Shown here piece by piece: positions 1 through 7,134 of a DNA stretch of 33,802 bases. A program made the position numbers and the translations under genes. The notes under the pieces were generated by a model that searched no databases, was not told where the DNA came from, and saw only the letters and a list, made by a program, of their open reading frames with translations. The stretch spans positions 1 through 33,802 of the forward strand of contig BDTS01000111.1 of NCBI GenBank assembly GCA_002897915.1, given 5' to 3'. Within the stretch, counting starts at the first letter, position 1. The number at the start of each line of letters is the position of its first letter. The stretch is from a bacterium BMS3Bbin09 (lineage in GTDB: Bacteria; Nitrospirota; Thermodesulfovibrionia; UBA6902).

Positions 1-1
1 G

Positions 2-373
2 CAGCGGGCAGACAAGAACCTGTTGGATGAGACGATAAAGGCGCACGGAAAGATATTTGGCAAAACACCTGAAGTATTGGCAGCAGACAAGGGCTTTTAT
101 GAGAGTCGGGAGCAACTGGCCAAGCTTTCTGAAAAAATAAAGACGGTATCTATATGCAAAAAAGGCAGACGAACAGCAGAAGAAGACAGAAGAGAAAGCA
201 CGGAGGAATTTAAGGAGGGTCAGCGATTCCGAGCAGGAGTGGAAGGGACGATCTCTGTCTTAAAAAGGGCATTTAAGCTGAATCGTTGTCTTTTCCGGGG
301 ATTTAAGAATTATGCAGCCAGTATAGGGTGTGCAGTATTTTGTCACAACCTTGTGTTGCTGGCCAGATTATAG
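2..373 (+). mobile_element. C-terminal part of a DDE transposase (ISNCY/IS5-like), 5' end outside window
   Basis: The reading frame is open from the first bases of the window to a TAG at 371-373, so only about 123 C-terminal residues are visible. The segment AADKGFY looks like the second Asp of a DDE transposase, and VEGTISVLKR followed by an Arg/Gly-rich stretch and HNLVLLARL looks like the catalytic Glu region and C-terminal helix of ISNCY/IS1182/IS5-type transposases. The family name is recalled from general knowledge and could be one neighbouring IS family or another. The visible part has no frameshift or internal stop. The upstream half and left end lie outside the window, and I did not find a convincing right inverted repeat, so whether the element is intact is unknown. 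It marks the left border of an accessory block. Confidence 0.7.
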
Positions 374-508
374 AAAAGTCTTCTTAAAAAGAGAGTGTTT
401 TACAGGTTTCAGGGAGAGCTGTCTCTAAAAACTGGGAAAATATATTAGGATCGGTTGAATTTGAGAAACATTGTGATAAGTATGATTAAGCAAGTACTAC
501 TTGAGTTA

Positions 509-534
509 CGGATAGAGCAAAATTGCTCTATCCG
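509..534. repeat. Perfect 12-bp inverted repeat with 2-nt centre
   Basis: CGGATAGAGCAA and TTGCTCTATCCG face each other across AA. No T-tract follows on either strand, so it is not a standard intrinsic terminator. It lies in the 233-bp space between the transposase tail and the PAP2 gene. It could be an IS end structure, a target remnant or a binding site. Nothing else in 374-606 is recognisable. Confidence 0.6.
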
Positions 535-606
535 CAACAGGAACTAATTAAAAAGGTAAGAGCCTGTTCTTCACTTATTATGAACTATGTCAACGTCATT
601 TATCTT

Positions 607-1188
607 TTACCAACTCGTTAGTAAATTAATACCATATGTATCTCTGTCTGCAAAAGCCTGTATTGTTACTCCGTTATAGGGGGAAGTAAAAATATAAGTG
701 CTTATTATTCCAATAGCTGCGCCCCGGGCCACGTCGCCAAGATAATGTTTTTTAGATTCTATTCTGCTCCATCCTGTAAACGATGCTGCGGCATATGCCA
801 CTATCCCAAGTTTCCAGCCATATCTCCTTTGTATAAAAGAGGCGCCTGAGAAGGCGGCGGATGTATGTCCTGAAATAAAACTTTTATTATCGGTCCCATC
901 AGGACGCGTCTCAGGCACTGAATATTTTAAGGCATAGGTTGCAGCCATTGTCGTGGCGAATGATTTGTAAAATTGTATGCTGCCTTGATTGTCCCCTTTA
1001 GCATATGTCAGCGCCAGCGCAGTCGCGGGAATAAGAATCTGTAAAACATAGCCAGTCTCTTTTGTATAGTCTGTTGCATGAACTTTCTTACTGGGAAATA
1101 TCATTAAAAATATGCTTATTAATCCAAATATCACATATCTGCTGTTCTTTATAATTAACCTCCTGCGTCTCAATGATACAAATAACAT
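607..1188 (-). CDS. PAP2-superfamily membrane-associated phosphatase
   Basis: The protein carries the three phosphatase motifs of the PAP2/acid phosphatase superfamily: KYSVPETRP (K-x6-RP), FISGH, and SRIESKKHYLGD (SR-x5-H-x3-D). Family members dephosphorylate lipid phosphates such as undecaprenyl pyrophosphate, lipid A or phosphatidate; the substrate here cannot be read. It is about 180-193 residues with an N-terminal signal or anchor segment. The ATG at 1188 gives an Arg-rich extension. The only good ribosome binding site, AGGAGG at about 1159-1164, lies 6 nt before an ATA codon at 1150-1152, from which a textbook signal peptide beginning KNSRYVIFG would start. The true start is therefore uncertain: ATG 1188, or a rare or mutated ATA 1152. 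It is divergent from the first response regulator, which fits a role in regulated envelope modification. Confidence 0.85.
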   Translation of the reverse strand: MLFVSLRRRRLIIKNSRYVIFGLISIFLMIFPSKKVHATDYTKETGYVLQILIPATALALTYAKGDNQGSIQFYKSFATTMAATYALKYSVPETRPDGTDNKSFISGHTSAAFSGASFIQRRYGWKLGIVAYAAASFTGWSRIESKKHYLGDVARGAAIGIISTYIFTSPYNGVTIQAFADRDTYGINLLTSW

Positions 1189-1214
1189 TTTCCTATGATT
1201 TTATAGAATATCTC

Positions 1215-1230
1215 ATTACCGGAAGATTAC
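1215..1230. promoter_or_regulatory. Direct repeat in PAP2/response-regulator intergenic region, candidate regulator site
   Basis: On the minus strand GTAAT occurs twice with an 11-bp period (1226-1230 and 1215-1219), within a GTAATCTTCC context that is identical over 10 bases to the second half of the repeat in the PepSY promoter at 3431-3440. A TATAAA at 1200-1205 on the minus strand could be the -10 of the PAP2 gene. OmpR-family regulators usually bind direct repeats about 11 bp apart. Binding by the adjacent regulator is inferred. Confidence 0.4.
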
Positions 1231-1269
1231 GGTATACGATAAAAACAATCTGGGGCTTTGGAAATTCAT

Positions 1270-1298
1270 TTGTTATATTTTGAAGTGGTGTATATTAT
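1270..1298 (+). promoter_or_regulatory. Candidate promoter of the first response regulator gene
   Basis: TTGTTA (1270-1275) and TATTAT (1293-1298) are 17 bp apart. The -10 ends 8 nt before the ATG at 1307, so the predicted transcript would have almost no leader. No Shine-Dalgarno sequence precedes the ATG, which agrees with leaderless initiation. Confidence 0.45.
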
Positions 1299-1306
1299 TT
1301 GTATAA

Positions 1307-1984
1307 ATGAAAGTTCTATTTGTTGAGGATTCAAAGCGGCTGCAGACTGCAGTGGGAAAAGGATTGCGCAAATCCGGCTTTGCCGTTGACATTGCCGGAG
1401 ACGGCAAAGATGGCTTATATCTTGCTGAAATCAATGATTATGACGTAATTGTATTAGACCTGATGCTCCCGGGAATTGACGGCCTTACTATTCTCAAAGA
1501 GCTGCGCAGGCAAGGCAAAGATGTGCACATCCTTCTTCTTACCGCGAAGTATACAGTAGAAGATCGTGTGAGGGGACTGCAGCTGGGAGCAGATGACTAT
1601 CTCACAAAGCCGTTTGCCTTTGATGAACTGCTGGCCAGGATCCAGGCCCTCATAAGGCGCAGATATAATGCCAGAAATCCGCTGATTCAAATAGGAAGCT
1701 TTCAGGTGAATACCGCCGTGAAGACACTTGCCCTGCATGGACAGAATATACCTCTCTCTCCTCGTGAATATATGCTCCTGGAATTTATGGCTGTAAGGAA
1801 GGGAACGCTTGTTACGAGGGCCGAGATAGAACAGCATATATATGATGAGAGAATAAATCCCAACAGCAATGTGGTTGACTCGGCAATCTGCAAACTGAGA
1901 AAGAAATTAAATTTACCGGGTGGGCCCGAGATTATTCATACTCGCAGGGGGCTGGGGTATTTAATGACAGATAATTCTGAATGA
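1307..1984 (+). CDS. OmpR/PhoB-family response regulator (QseB/PmrA-like)
   Basis: This is a cytoplasmic DNA-binding regulator of 225 residues. The receiver domain (about 1-115) has the acidic pair E7-D8, phospho-acceptor D51 in LDLMLPG, T79 and K101 in LTKPF. The C-terminal winged helix (about 127-222) ends with RRGLGYLM, typical of Trans_reg_C. The stop overlaps the kinase start by 4 nt (ATGA), showing translational coupling, so this is a cognate pair. The phosphorylated regulator probably binds 11-bp-period direct repeats such as CTTCCT-N5-CTTCCT in front of the PepSY gene. The gene starts without a Shine-Dalgarno sequence close behind a -10 element. The exact orthology (QseB, PmrA, CopR) cannot be assigned. 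Confidence 0.93.
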   Translation: MKVLFVEDSKRLQTAVGKGLRKSGFAVDIAGDGKDGLYLAEINDYDVIVLDLMLPGIDGLTILKELRRQGKDVHILLLTAKYTVEDRVRGLQLGADDYLTKPFAFDELLARIQALIRRRYNARNPLIQIGSFQVNTAVKTLALHGQNIPLSPREYMLLEFMAVRKGTLVTRAEIEQHIYDERINPNSNVVDSAICKLRKKLNLPGGPEIIHTRRGLGYLMTDNSE

Positions 1985-3402
1985 AATCCATCCGCCGATA
2001 CCTCACATGGAGACTTGTTCTCTTCGTTCTCTTTCTGATCGTTTTCGGCAACACTTTGCTGTATATCTTTGTTTACCACAGGATTGTTTTGCATTTTGAT
2101 ATGGCCCTTAAAGACAAGGCCGATGCCTTCGCACAAATGATAGAGCAGAATCATGAAGGGATTGCATTGGAGATGAGAAAGGAATTCATGCCTGAGTATG
2201 ACCGTGAATCTCATGCGGAATATTACCAGATTTGGAGCGAAGACGGAGAAGTGATCAGCCGGTCGCCTTCGCTGAAAGGAAGGGACTTGCCGCAAAGGGC
2301 AGGAACTTTTGAATCACCTGCCTTCTGGAATCTGGATTTACCTGATGGACGTCCGGGGAGAGCGATCGGCGTCAGCTTTTTCCCATTCATAGATAATCAA
2401 GATCTGCCTTTGGTTAAAAACCGTCGGAATGTGCATATTGTTCTGGCGCGTGACAGTATCGAGATATCCAACATGTTGCGTGTGTTATTGCTTGGTACAG
2501 GTGCGCTAATAGTTATAACCTTAACCGGCATTATTATAATAGTGCCCCGTGTTGTAATGGCCGGACTTTCTCCATTAAAGCGTCTGGCCGATTATACAGC
2601 GACTATTGATTCACTATCTCTCGGTTCCCGTTACAATACCGAACATCTGCCTGATGAACTGCGGTCGATTACTGGACGGTTAAATGAGCTTTTGAAACGC
2701 ATTGAGCGCGCTTTTACACATGAAAAGCGCCTTACTGCTGACATGGCTCATGAACTGAAAACACCAATTGCAGAACTCCGTTCTCTGGCAGAGGTTGCAC
2801 TTAAGTGGCCTGACGATACTGAATTTACAAATAATGCCCTGAAGGAGGCCTGTGCAATATCAAACCAGATGGATAATACGGTATCAATGCTTCTCGCACT
2901 GGGACGCTGCGAATCAGGCAAACAGAATATATCTCCAGTCCCTTTTGACCTTAAACGCATGATCCTCCAACTTCTGGAACCGTGGCACAAAGTGGCTGAC
3001 GCCAAGGACATCCGTATTAAATGTGATCTGCCTGATACTGCCGAAGTTATAACCGATGAGGTAATGCTGATATCGATCCTGACAAATTTATTTAGTAATG
3101 CAGTTGAATATTGTCCTGAGGGCGGTCATGTTGAATGCTCCCTGAAAGCCCATTCCGAAAACATGTCATTGTCAATAATAAACAGTAATGCATCACTCAC
3201 TGAAGAAGACCTCCCTCATATGTTTGAGCACCTATGGAGAAAGGATTCTGCCCGCAGCGGAAGTTCCCATAGCGGTCTGGGATTAAGCCTTGTTGATGGC
3301 TTTGCCCGCATTCTTGGCATTGCTGTCAAGGCCGAACTTTTGCAATCTGGAGATTTTTGTGTAACACTGCTTGTCCCATTTGTCCTGCCTGAGATGAAGT
3401 AA
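1981..3402 (+). CDS. Sensor histidine kinase, partner of the first response regulator
   Basis: This 473-residue inner-membrane kinase has TM1 at about 11-33, a periplasmic sensor region of about 130 residues, TM2 at about 166-190, a HAMP linker, and a HisKA domain with phospho-acceptor H257 in MAHELKTP. The HATPase_c domain shows an N box (NLFSNAVEY, about 369-377) and a G2 box SGLGLSL. The G1 position reads NSNASL instead of the usual DxGxG; I recall similar degeneracy in a subgroup of QseC-like kinases, so it is not necessarily inactivating. It overlaps the regulator gene by 4 nt. A decayed copy of its last codons lies downstream of the second kinase at about 11945-11992. The signal sensed is unknown; the nearby PAP2, PepSY and membrane proteins suggest envelope or metal stress. 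Confidence 0.92.
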   Translation: MKSIRRYLTWRLVLFVLFLIVFGNTLLYIFVYHRIVLHFDMALKDKADAFAQMIEQNHEGIALEMRKEFMPEYDRESHAEYYQIWSEDGEVISRSPSLKGRDLPQRAGTFESPAFWNLDLPDGRPGRAIGVSFFPFIDNQDLPLVKNRRNVHIVLARDSIEISNMLRVLLLGTGALIVITLTGIIIIVPRVVMAGLSPLKRLADYTATIDSLSLGSRYNTEHLPDELRSITGRLNELLKRIERAFTHEKRLTADMAHELKTPIAELRSLAEVALKWPDDTEFTNNALKEACAISNQMDNTVSMLLALGRCESGKQNISPVPFDLKRMILQLLEPWHKVADAKDIRIKCDLPDTAEVITDEVMLISILTNLFSNAVEYCPEGGHVECSLKAHSENMSLSIINSNASLTEEDLPHMFEHLWRKDSARSGSSHSGLGLSLVDGFARILGIAVKAELLQSGDFCVTLLVPFVLPEMK

Positions 3403-3423
3403 GAATCCCTGTTATTGCGTTCA

Positions 3424-3452
3424 TCTTCCTGTAATCTTCCTTTTTTTATAAT
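3424..3452 (+). promoter_or_regulatory. PepSY promoter with OmpR/PmrA-type direct repeat
   Basis: CTTCCT-GTAAT-CTTCCT is a 6-N5-6 direct repeat with an 11-bp period (3425-3441). The consensus -10 TATAAT follows at 3447-3452, with the repeat occupying the -35 region. This is the usual arrangement of promoters activated by PmrA/OmpR-type regulators. Regulation by the upstream two-component system is inferred from proximity and layout. Confidence 0.6.
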
Positions 3453-3507
3453 GGAATCGTAAGCTGAAATTGAGTTTACAAATTCTATAAGAAAGGAGGT
3501 GATAGAT

Positions 3508-3906
3508 ATGAAAAATTCAGGAGCGTTCATAGTGGGGGTTTTGACAGTTTTTCTCGCCATCGGCGGGGTAGCCCTGAGTGCCCAATATGCAAATAAAGCG
3601 GGCAGCATCCAGATAAAAAGCATTGATGAGGCGGGGCTTGCCGGCATGGCGGGGATATCGATGGATTCTGCTATCAATGCGGCACGGGCGCGGGTCCCAG
3701 GCAAGGTGTTAAGGGCAGTGCTTGAAAATGAAAACGGCTTTCTTATATACGGAGTCGAGATCGTAAAGACAGACCATCAGATAGTTGATGTCAAGGTTGA
3801 CGCAGGAAATGGGAAGATACTGAAGATTGACACTGACCAGAAGGACAATGAAGGTCGGGAAGGAAAAGATTCCGACAACGGCCAGGAAGAAGGCAACGAA
3901 AGGTAG
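3508..3906 (+). CDS. PepSY-domain exported or membrane-anchored protein
   Basis: The 132-residue protein has an N-terminal hydrophobic segment (about 7-24) that is a signal peptide or anchor. A PepSY domain follows (about 50-110: SMDSAINAARARVPGKVL, then ENENGFLIYGVEIV and VDAGNGKIL), and the tail is very acidic and basic (about 112-132), rich in Asp, Glu, Lys and Gly. PepSY domains are small periplasmic modules, often linked to peptidase inhibition or metal and envelope sensing. The start at 3508 is chosen because GAAAGGAGGTGAT lies just before it; an in-frame GTG at 3499 falls inside that ribosome binding site. It follows the two-component pair and has its own promoter with a regulator-type direct repeat. 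A fragment of a second copy lies at 5034-5132. It may serve as a feedback or accessory protein of the kinase, as PepSY genes often sit beside such pairs. Confidence 0.85.
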   Translation: MKNSGAFIVGVLTVFLAIGGVALSAQYANKAGSIQIKSIDEAGLAGMAGISMDSAINAARARVPGKVLRAVLENENGFLIYGVEIVKTDHQIVDVKVDAGNGKILKIDTDQKDNEGREGKDSDNGQEEGNER

Positions 3907-3915
3907 CAAGAATAA

Positions 3916-3936
3916 GGGGCGGACAATGTCCGCCCC
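3916..3936. repeat. GC-rich hairpin after the PepSY gene
   Basis: GGGGCGGAC and GTCCGCCCC form a 9-bp stem with an AAT loop. On the plus strand it is followed by CCAATAAAAAAG, without a T-tract, so if it terminates transcription it is not canonical. On the minus strand an AT-rich T stretch precedes rather than follows it. The hairpin resembles the terminator stem at 32173-32193 (both start GGGGCGG). Confidence 0.45.
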
Positions 3937-4072
3937 CAATAAAAAAGAGGTAAGCGTTTAAGTGGAAGGATTGAGCAGTCAGTTAAGACTAAGGAAATCA
4001 GGCATTGGCCGCGTACAGAAGAAATTCTAAATTATTCTAATTAGGCAAAGCAAATTAATGGGAGATTATATA

Positions 4073-5011
4073 ATGAATTCATTGAAAATCAGACAGATGC
4101 TAAACAAGGTTCCGGAAGTCACACTTTACTTCTGGATCATTAAGATTTTATGCACTACGGTGGGTGAAACCGCGGCGGATTATTTAAATGAAACACTCAA
4201 CCTGGGGCTGACCGGAACCTCACTCGTAATGGGCATACTCCTTGCCGTTGTTTTAATTTTTCAGTTTAAAACGAGAAAGTACACCCCCTCACTATACTGG
4301 CTCGCAGTTGTACTCATTAGTATTGTCGGCACGTTAATTACCGATAACCTGACAGACAATCTCGGCGTTCCCTTAGGAACGACCACCCTCGTATTCTCAA
4401 TTGCACTGGCATTAACATTCGCGATATGGCATACGATTGAGAAGTCACTGTCCATTCATTCCATTATTACAACTCGTCGTGAGACCTTCTACTGGCTGGC
4501 AATTCTATTTACATTCGCTTTAGGTACTGCAGCGGGTGATCTCGTTGCGGAGCAGTTTGGCCTTGGGTATTTGACCTCGCTGTTTATCTTTGCCGGTCTC
4601 ATTGCATTTGTGACAATCGCGCATTATGTTGTTAAGGGAAGCTTGGCTGCGGAGCATAGGCACCAGTCTACAAACGCGGTTCTTGCCTTTTGGCTGGCCT
4701 ACATCCTGACTCGACCACTTGGCGCTTCTATCGGCGACTACCTTTCCCAAGCTCACGCAGATGGTGGCCTTGAGCTGGGGACAACGGCAACAAGCGCGAT
4801 CTTTCTTATCGCGATTTTAGGTGTAGTTGTCTATCTTACCCTTACGAGAAAAGATGAGACTCCTGTCGAAATGGTTGAAGCGGATCTGGCCGGGCAATGC
4901 GCGCGGGATGGTTGTGAAAATATGGGAGTAATAGGAACAGAACACCACCCCTACTGCAGCAGGCTGTGCACTGAATTAGCCCAGGAGAGAATAGCGATGC
5001 AGTCCGGATAG
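4073..5011 (+). CDS. Polytopic membrane protein (COG4705-like) with C-terminal Cys/His cluster
   Basis: The 312-residue protein has about eight hydrophobic segments between residues 12 and 265, arranged as recurring units: a helix, a conserved acidic pattern (GETAADYL, GTLITDNL, GTAAGDLV, GASIGDYL), then LGxGTT/LGLT-type loops. This internal fourfold repetition fits the uncharacterised membrane-anchored family I recall as COG4705. After the last helix, a cytoplasmic tail of about 45 residues has C-x4-C and H-x3-C-x3-C (QCARDGC and HHPYCSRLC), which looks like a small metal-binding knuckle. The start at 4073 is preferred over 4058 because GGGAG sits 8 nt before it. It lies in the same direction as the PepSY gene. 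Function is unknown; the repeated acidic membrane motifs and Cys/His tail make metal transport or sensing a possibility only. Confidence 0.75.
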   Translation: MNSLKIRQMLNKVPEVTLYFWIIKILCTTVGETAADYLNETLNLGLTGTSLVMGILLAVVLIFQFKTRKYTPSLYWLAVVLISIVGTLITDNLTDNLGVPLGTTTLVFSIALALTFAIWHTIEKSLSIHSIITTRRETFYWLAILFTFALGTAAGDLVAEQFGLGYLTSLFIFAGLIAFVTIAHYVVKGSLAAEHRHQSTNAVLAFWLAYILTRPLGASIGDYLSQAHADGGLELGTTATSAIFLIAILGVVVYLTLTRKDETPVEMVEADLAGQCARDGCENMGVIGTEHHPYCSRLCTELAQERIAMQSG

Positions 5012-5033
5012 TGTTTTGTTTATCTTACGTTAC

Positions 5034-5132
5034 AATGCGGCGCTGAAAGAAGTCCAAGGCAAGGTATTAAGGGCTGAACTGGAAAATGAGAACGGTTACC
5101 TTGTCTACGGAGTAGAGACCGCAGGGCGCTAA
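5034..5132 (+). pseudogene. Remnant of a second PepSY gene
   Basis: Reading from 5034 gives NAALKEVQGKVLRAELENEN, continuing GYLVYGVETAGR and a TAA at 5130-5132. It matches the PepSY protein encoded at 3508-3906 over its NAARARVPGKVLRAVLENEN segment and the residues after it. There is no start codon with a ribosome binding site, no signal peptide and no C-terminal half of the domain, so it is a truncated leftover. It sits 22 nt after the membrane protein gene. Confidence 0.8.
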
Positions 5133-5181
5133 CATTATCAAATTTAAAATAGAATCAAATATTTTCCAGGGAGGTTTGATT

Positions 5182-5805
5182 ATGAGGATATTAAGGATTA
5201 TATTGGTTATCTCTTTACTATTGATCGCTGCAGGCTTTATGGGATGCAGCAAGAAAAATGCATCGTCTACAAATAAGCCGTCTTCTTCAAAAATGCAGCA
5301 GACAGTCAGTAAACCTGCGGAACAACCCATAGCGCCCGAAAAAAACCCGCCGGGTGATATCCCGGACACTCAGGCCTTTGTAAAATATTCATCATCCCAG
5401 GGAGGATATGAACTTGAAGTGCCTGAAGGGTGGGCGCGCACAGAAACCGGCATGGACGTAACTTTCACAGAGAAGTTGGATGGGCTTGTCAAGATTACAA
5501 ACACAACACCGCCTACCACACAAAGCATTCGTACAGACCAGATGAAACAATTGGAACAAACAGGAAGAGCTGTAACAATAAAAAGTATTAAAGATGTAAA
5601 GCTTGCAAATGGTCCTGCTGTGAGGATGGTGTATGAATCAAACTCTGAGCCCAATCCTGTTACCAGTAAACAGGTGCGCCTGGAAAACGATAATTATTTC
5701 TACTACAAAGGCGGCAGAATGGCTGAACTCAGATTGTGGGCGCCGGTCGGCGCTGATAATGTGGATCAATGGAACCGGATTTCAAACAGTTTTCGTTTAA
5801 GGTAA
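5182..5805 (+). CDS. Lipoprotein, first gene of the ABC-transporter operon
   Basis: The 207-residue product begins with a lipoprotein signal peptide; the hydrophobic stretch (about 4-20) ends in FMGC with C22 as the expected lipidated residue. A low-complexity linker rich in Ser, Lys and Pro follows (about 23-65). The C-terminal domain (about 68-207) reads GGYELEVPEGW, then VTFTEKLDGLVKI and WAPVGADNVDQWNRISNSF, which recalls PsbP/DUF1795-type lipoproteins that use a xxFxxPxGW strand. That fold call is inference. The ATG at 5182 is chosen because GGGAGG precedes it by 8 nt; a TTG at 5176 is less likely. The stop is 11 nt before the first ATPase start, so the gene belongs to the transporter operon and its product may be the extracytoplasmic partner of the permease. 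Confidence 0.8.
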   Translation: MRILRIILVISLLLIAAGFMGCSKKNASSTNKPSSSKMQQTVSKPAEQPIAPEKNPPGDIPDTQAFVKYSSSQGGYELEVPEGWARTETGMDVTFTEKLDGLVKITNTTPPTTQSIRTDQMKQLEQTGRAVTIKSIKDVKLANGPAVRMVYESNSEPNPVTSKQVRLENDNYFYYKGGRMAELRLWAPVGADNVDQWNRISNSFRLR

Positions 5806-5816
5806 TCGGAGGTGAT

Positions 5817-6482
5817 ATGAGGGCGCTTGAGGCATTTGATATTTACCGGTTTTACCATGTAGAGGAAGAGGAAACACTTGCATTGCGGGGGGTGAGTATG
5901 TACGTTGAGTCAGGTGAAATTGTGGCAGTGCAGGGACCCTCGGGAAGCGGCAAATCAACCCTTCTGGCCTGCCTTTCAGGAATTGACGAGCCAGACGGAG
6001 GATATGTAACGCTTATGGGAAAGCGTATTACACGTCAACCGGAAGCAGCGCGTGCAGCAGCTCGTGCAAAGAGCATGGGCATAATGCTTCAGTCCGGCAA
6101 TCTTTTTGATCATCTAAATGTTGAAGATAATATCCACCTTCAGATGCACCTTGCGGGCAGGATTGATATGAAGCGGGCAGATGAGCTGATCAAGCTGGTT
6201 GGGCTGCAGCATCGGCGCTACGCACGGCCGGCGCATATTTCAGGAGGAGAGACCGCACGTGCAGGGCTTGCTGTTGCCCTGGCTGCAGAACCGGGAGTAC
6301 TGCTTGCGGATGAACCGACCGGCGAAGTTGATGCGGAAACCGAACAACAGATATTAAGCCTTCTGAGCACTTACCGGGAAAACGGCGGCGCCGTCCTTGC
6401 TGTTACACACAGCAATGCGGTCGCGGCATGTGCGGACCGGACACTACACCTGTTTGACGGGAGAATTGTGGATGATGTATGA
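5817..6482 (+). CDS. ABC transporter ATPase 1 (LolD/MacB-type)
   Basis: This 221-residue cytoplasmic ATPase has Walker A GPSGSGKST (about 38-46), a Q loop at MLQSGNLFDHL, a signature ISGGETARAGLAVAL (SGGE in place of the common SGGQ), Walker B VLLADEPTGEVD and a switch His in AVTHSN. These are features of the LolD/MacB/FtsE group that serves FtsX-type permeases. The start at 5817 follows GGAGGTGAT; an upstream in-frame ATG at 5769 would overlap the lipoprotein gene. Its end overlaps the second ATPase gene. The two ATPases are clearly different paralogues and probably form a heterodimer with the single large permease. Confidence 0.92.
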   Translation: MRALEAFDIYRFYHVEEEETLALRGVSMYVESGEIVAVQGPSGSGKSTLLACLSGIDEPDGGYVTLMGKRITRQPEAARAAARAKSMGIMLQSGNLFDHLNVEDNIHLQMHLAGRIDMKRADELIKLVGLQHRRYARPAHISGGETARAGLAVALAAEPGVLLADEPTGEVDAETEQQILSLLSTYRENGGAVLAVTHSNAVAACADRTLHLFDGRIVDDV

Positions 6483-7134
6483 ACCCTATGTTGATATGAA
6501 AAATGCGGGGCGCACTTATCTGCAGGGTAAAACAACTGTAGAGGCGCTTGAGTCTGCTACCTGTCAAGTTGTTCCGGGTGACCGCATCGCCGTTGTTGGT
6601 CCGTCAGGCAGCGGGAAATCTACTTTGTTGCACCTTATGGGCGGGCTTGATACACCAACGAAAGGTAGTATCATATGGCCTGCATTGGGCAGAAAGGAAG
6701 ATCTTCGCCCCGGCAATGTGGGGTTTGTTTTCCAGACAGTGAGCCTTATCTCATCATTAACTGCGTTGGAAAACGTGGAACTTCCGCTTCTTCTTTCACT
6801 GGAAAAACCGGCGAAAGCACGTACTGCTGCCTTGGGCGCACTTAATAATATTGGATTGGGACATATTGCAGATAAACTCCCGGAAGAGCTTTCAGGCGGG
6901 CAGGCCCAGCGGGTGGCAGTGGCCCGCGCTTTGTCATCCCGTCCCAAACTTATACTTGCGGATGAACCTACCGGACAGCTTGATCATCCAACTGCGCAGC
7001 ATCTGTTTGATGTACTGCTTGATTCGTTTGGATCTTTGGACACGGCGCTTATAGTCGCAACGCATGATCCTGTCATAGCCGGCCGGATGAATACGGTGTG
7101 GCACATAGAGCATGGCAGACTGGAGATAAGATAA
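6472..7134 (+). CDS. ABC transporter ATPase 2 (LolD/MacB-type)
   Basis: The 220-residue protein has Walker A GPSGSGKST (about 38-46), Q loop FVFQTVSLI, signature LSGGQAQRVAVARAL, Walker B LILADEPTGQLD and switch His in VATHD. All catalytic motifs are canonical, unlike the SGGE signature of its neighbour. The start is placed at the ATG ATG pair at 6472/6475, 8-11 nt after GGGAG and inside the end of the first ATPase gene (11-nt overlap). The stop TAA shares one base with the permease start. The organisation implies strict co-translation of ATPase 1, ATPase 2 and permease. Confidence 0.92.
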   Translation: MMYEPYVDMKNAGRTYLQGKTTVEALESATCQVVPGDRIAVVGPSGSGKSTLLHLMGGLDTPTKGSIIWPALGRKEDLRPGNVGFVFQTVSLISSLTALENVELPLLLSLEKPAKARTAALGALNNIGLGHIADKLPEELSGGQAQRVAVARALSSRPKLILADEPTGQLDHPTAQHLFDVLLDSFGSLDTALIVATHDPVIAGRMNTVWHIEHGRLEIR

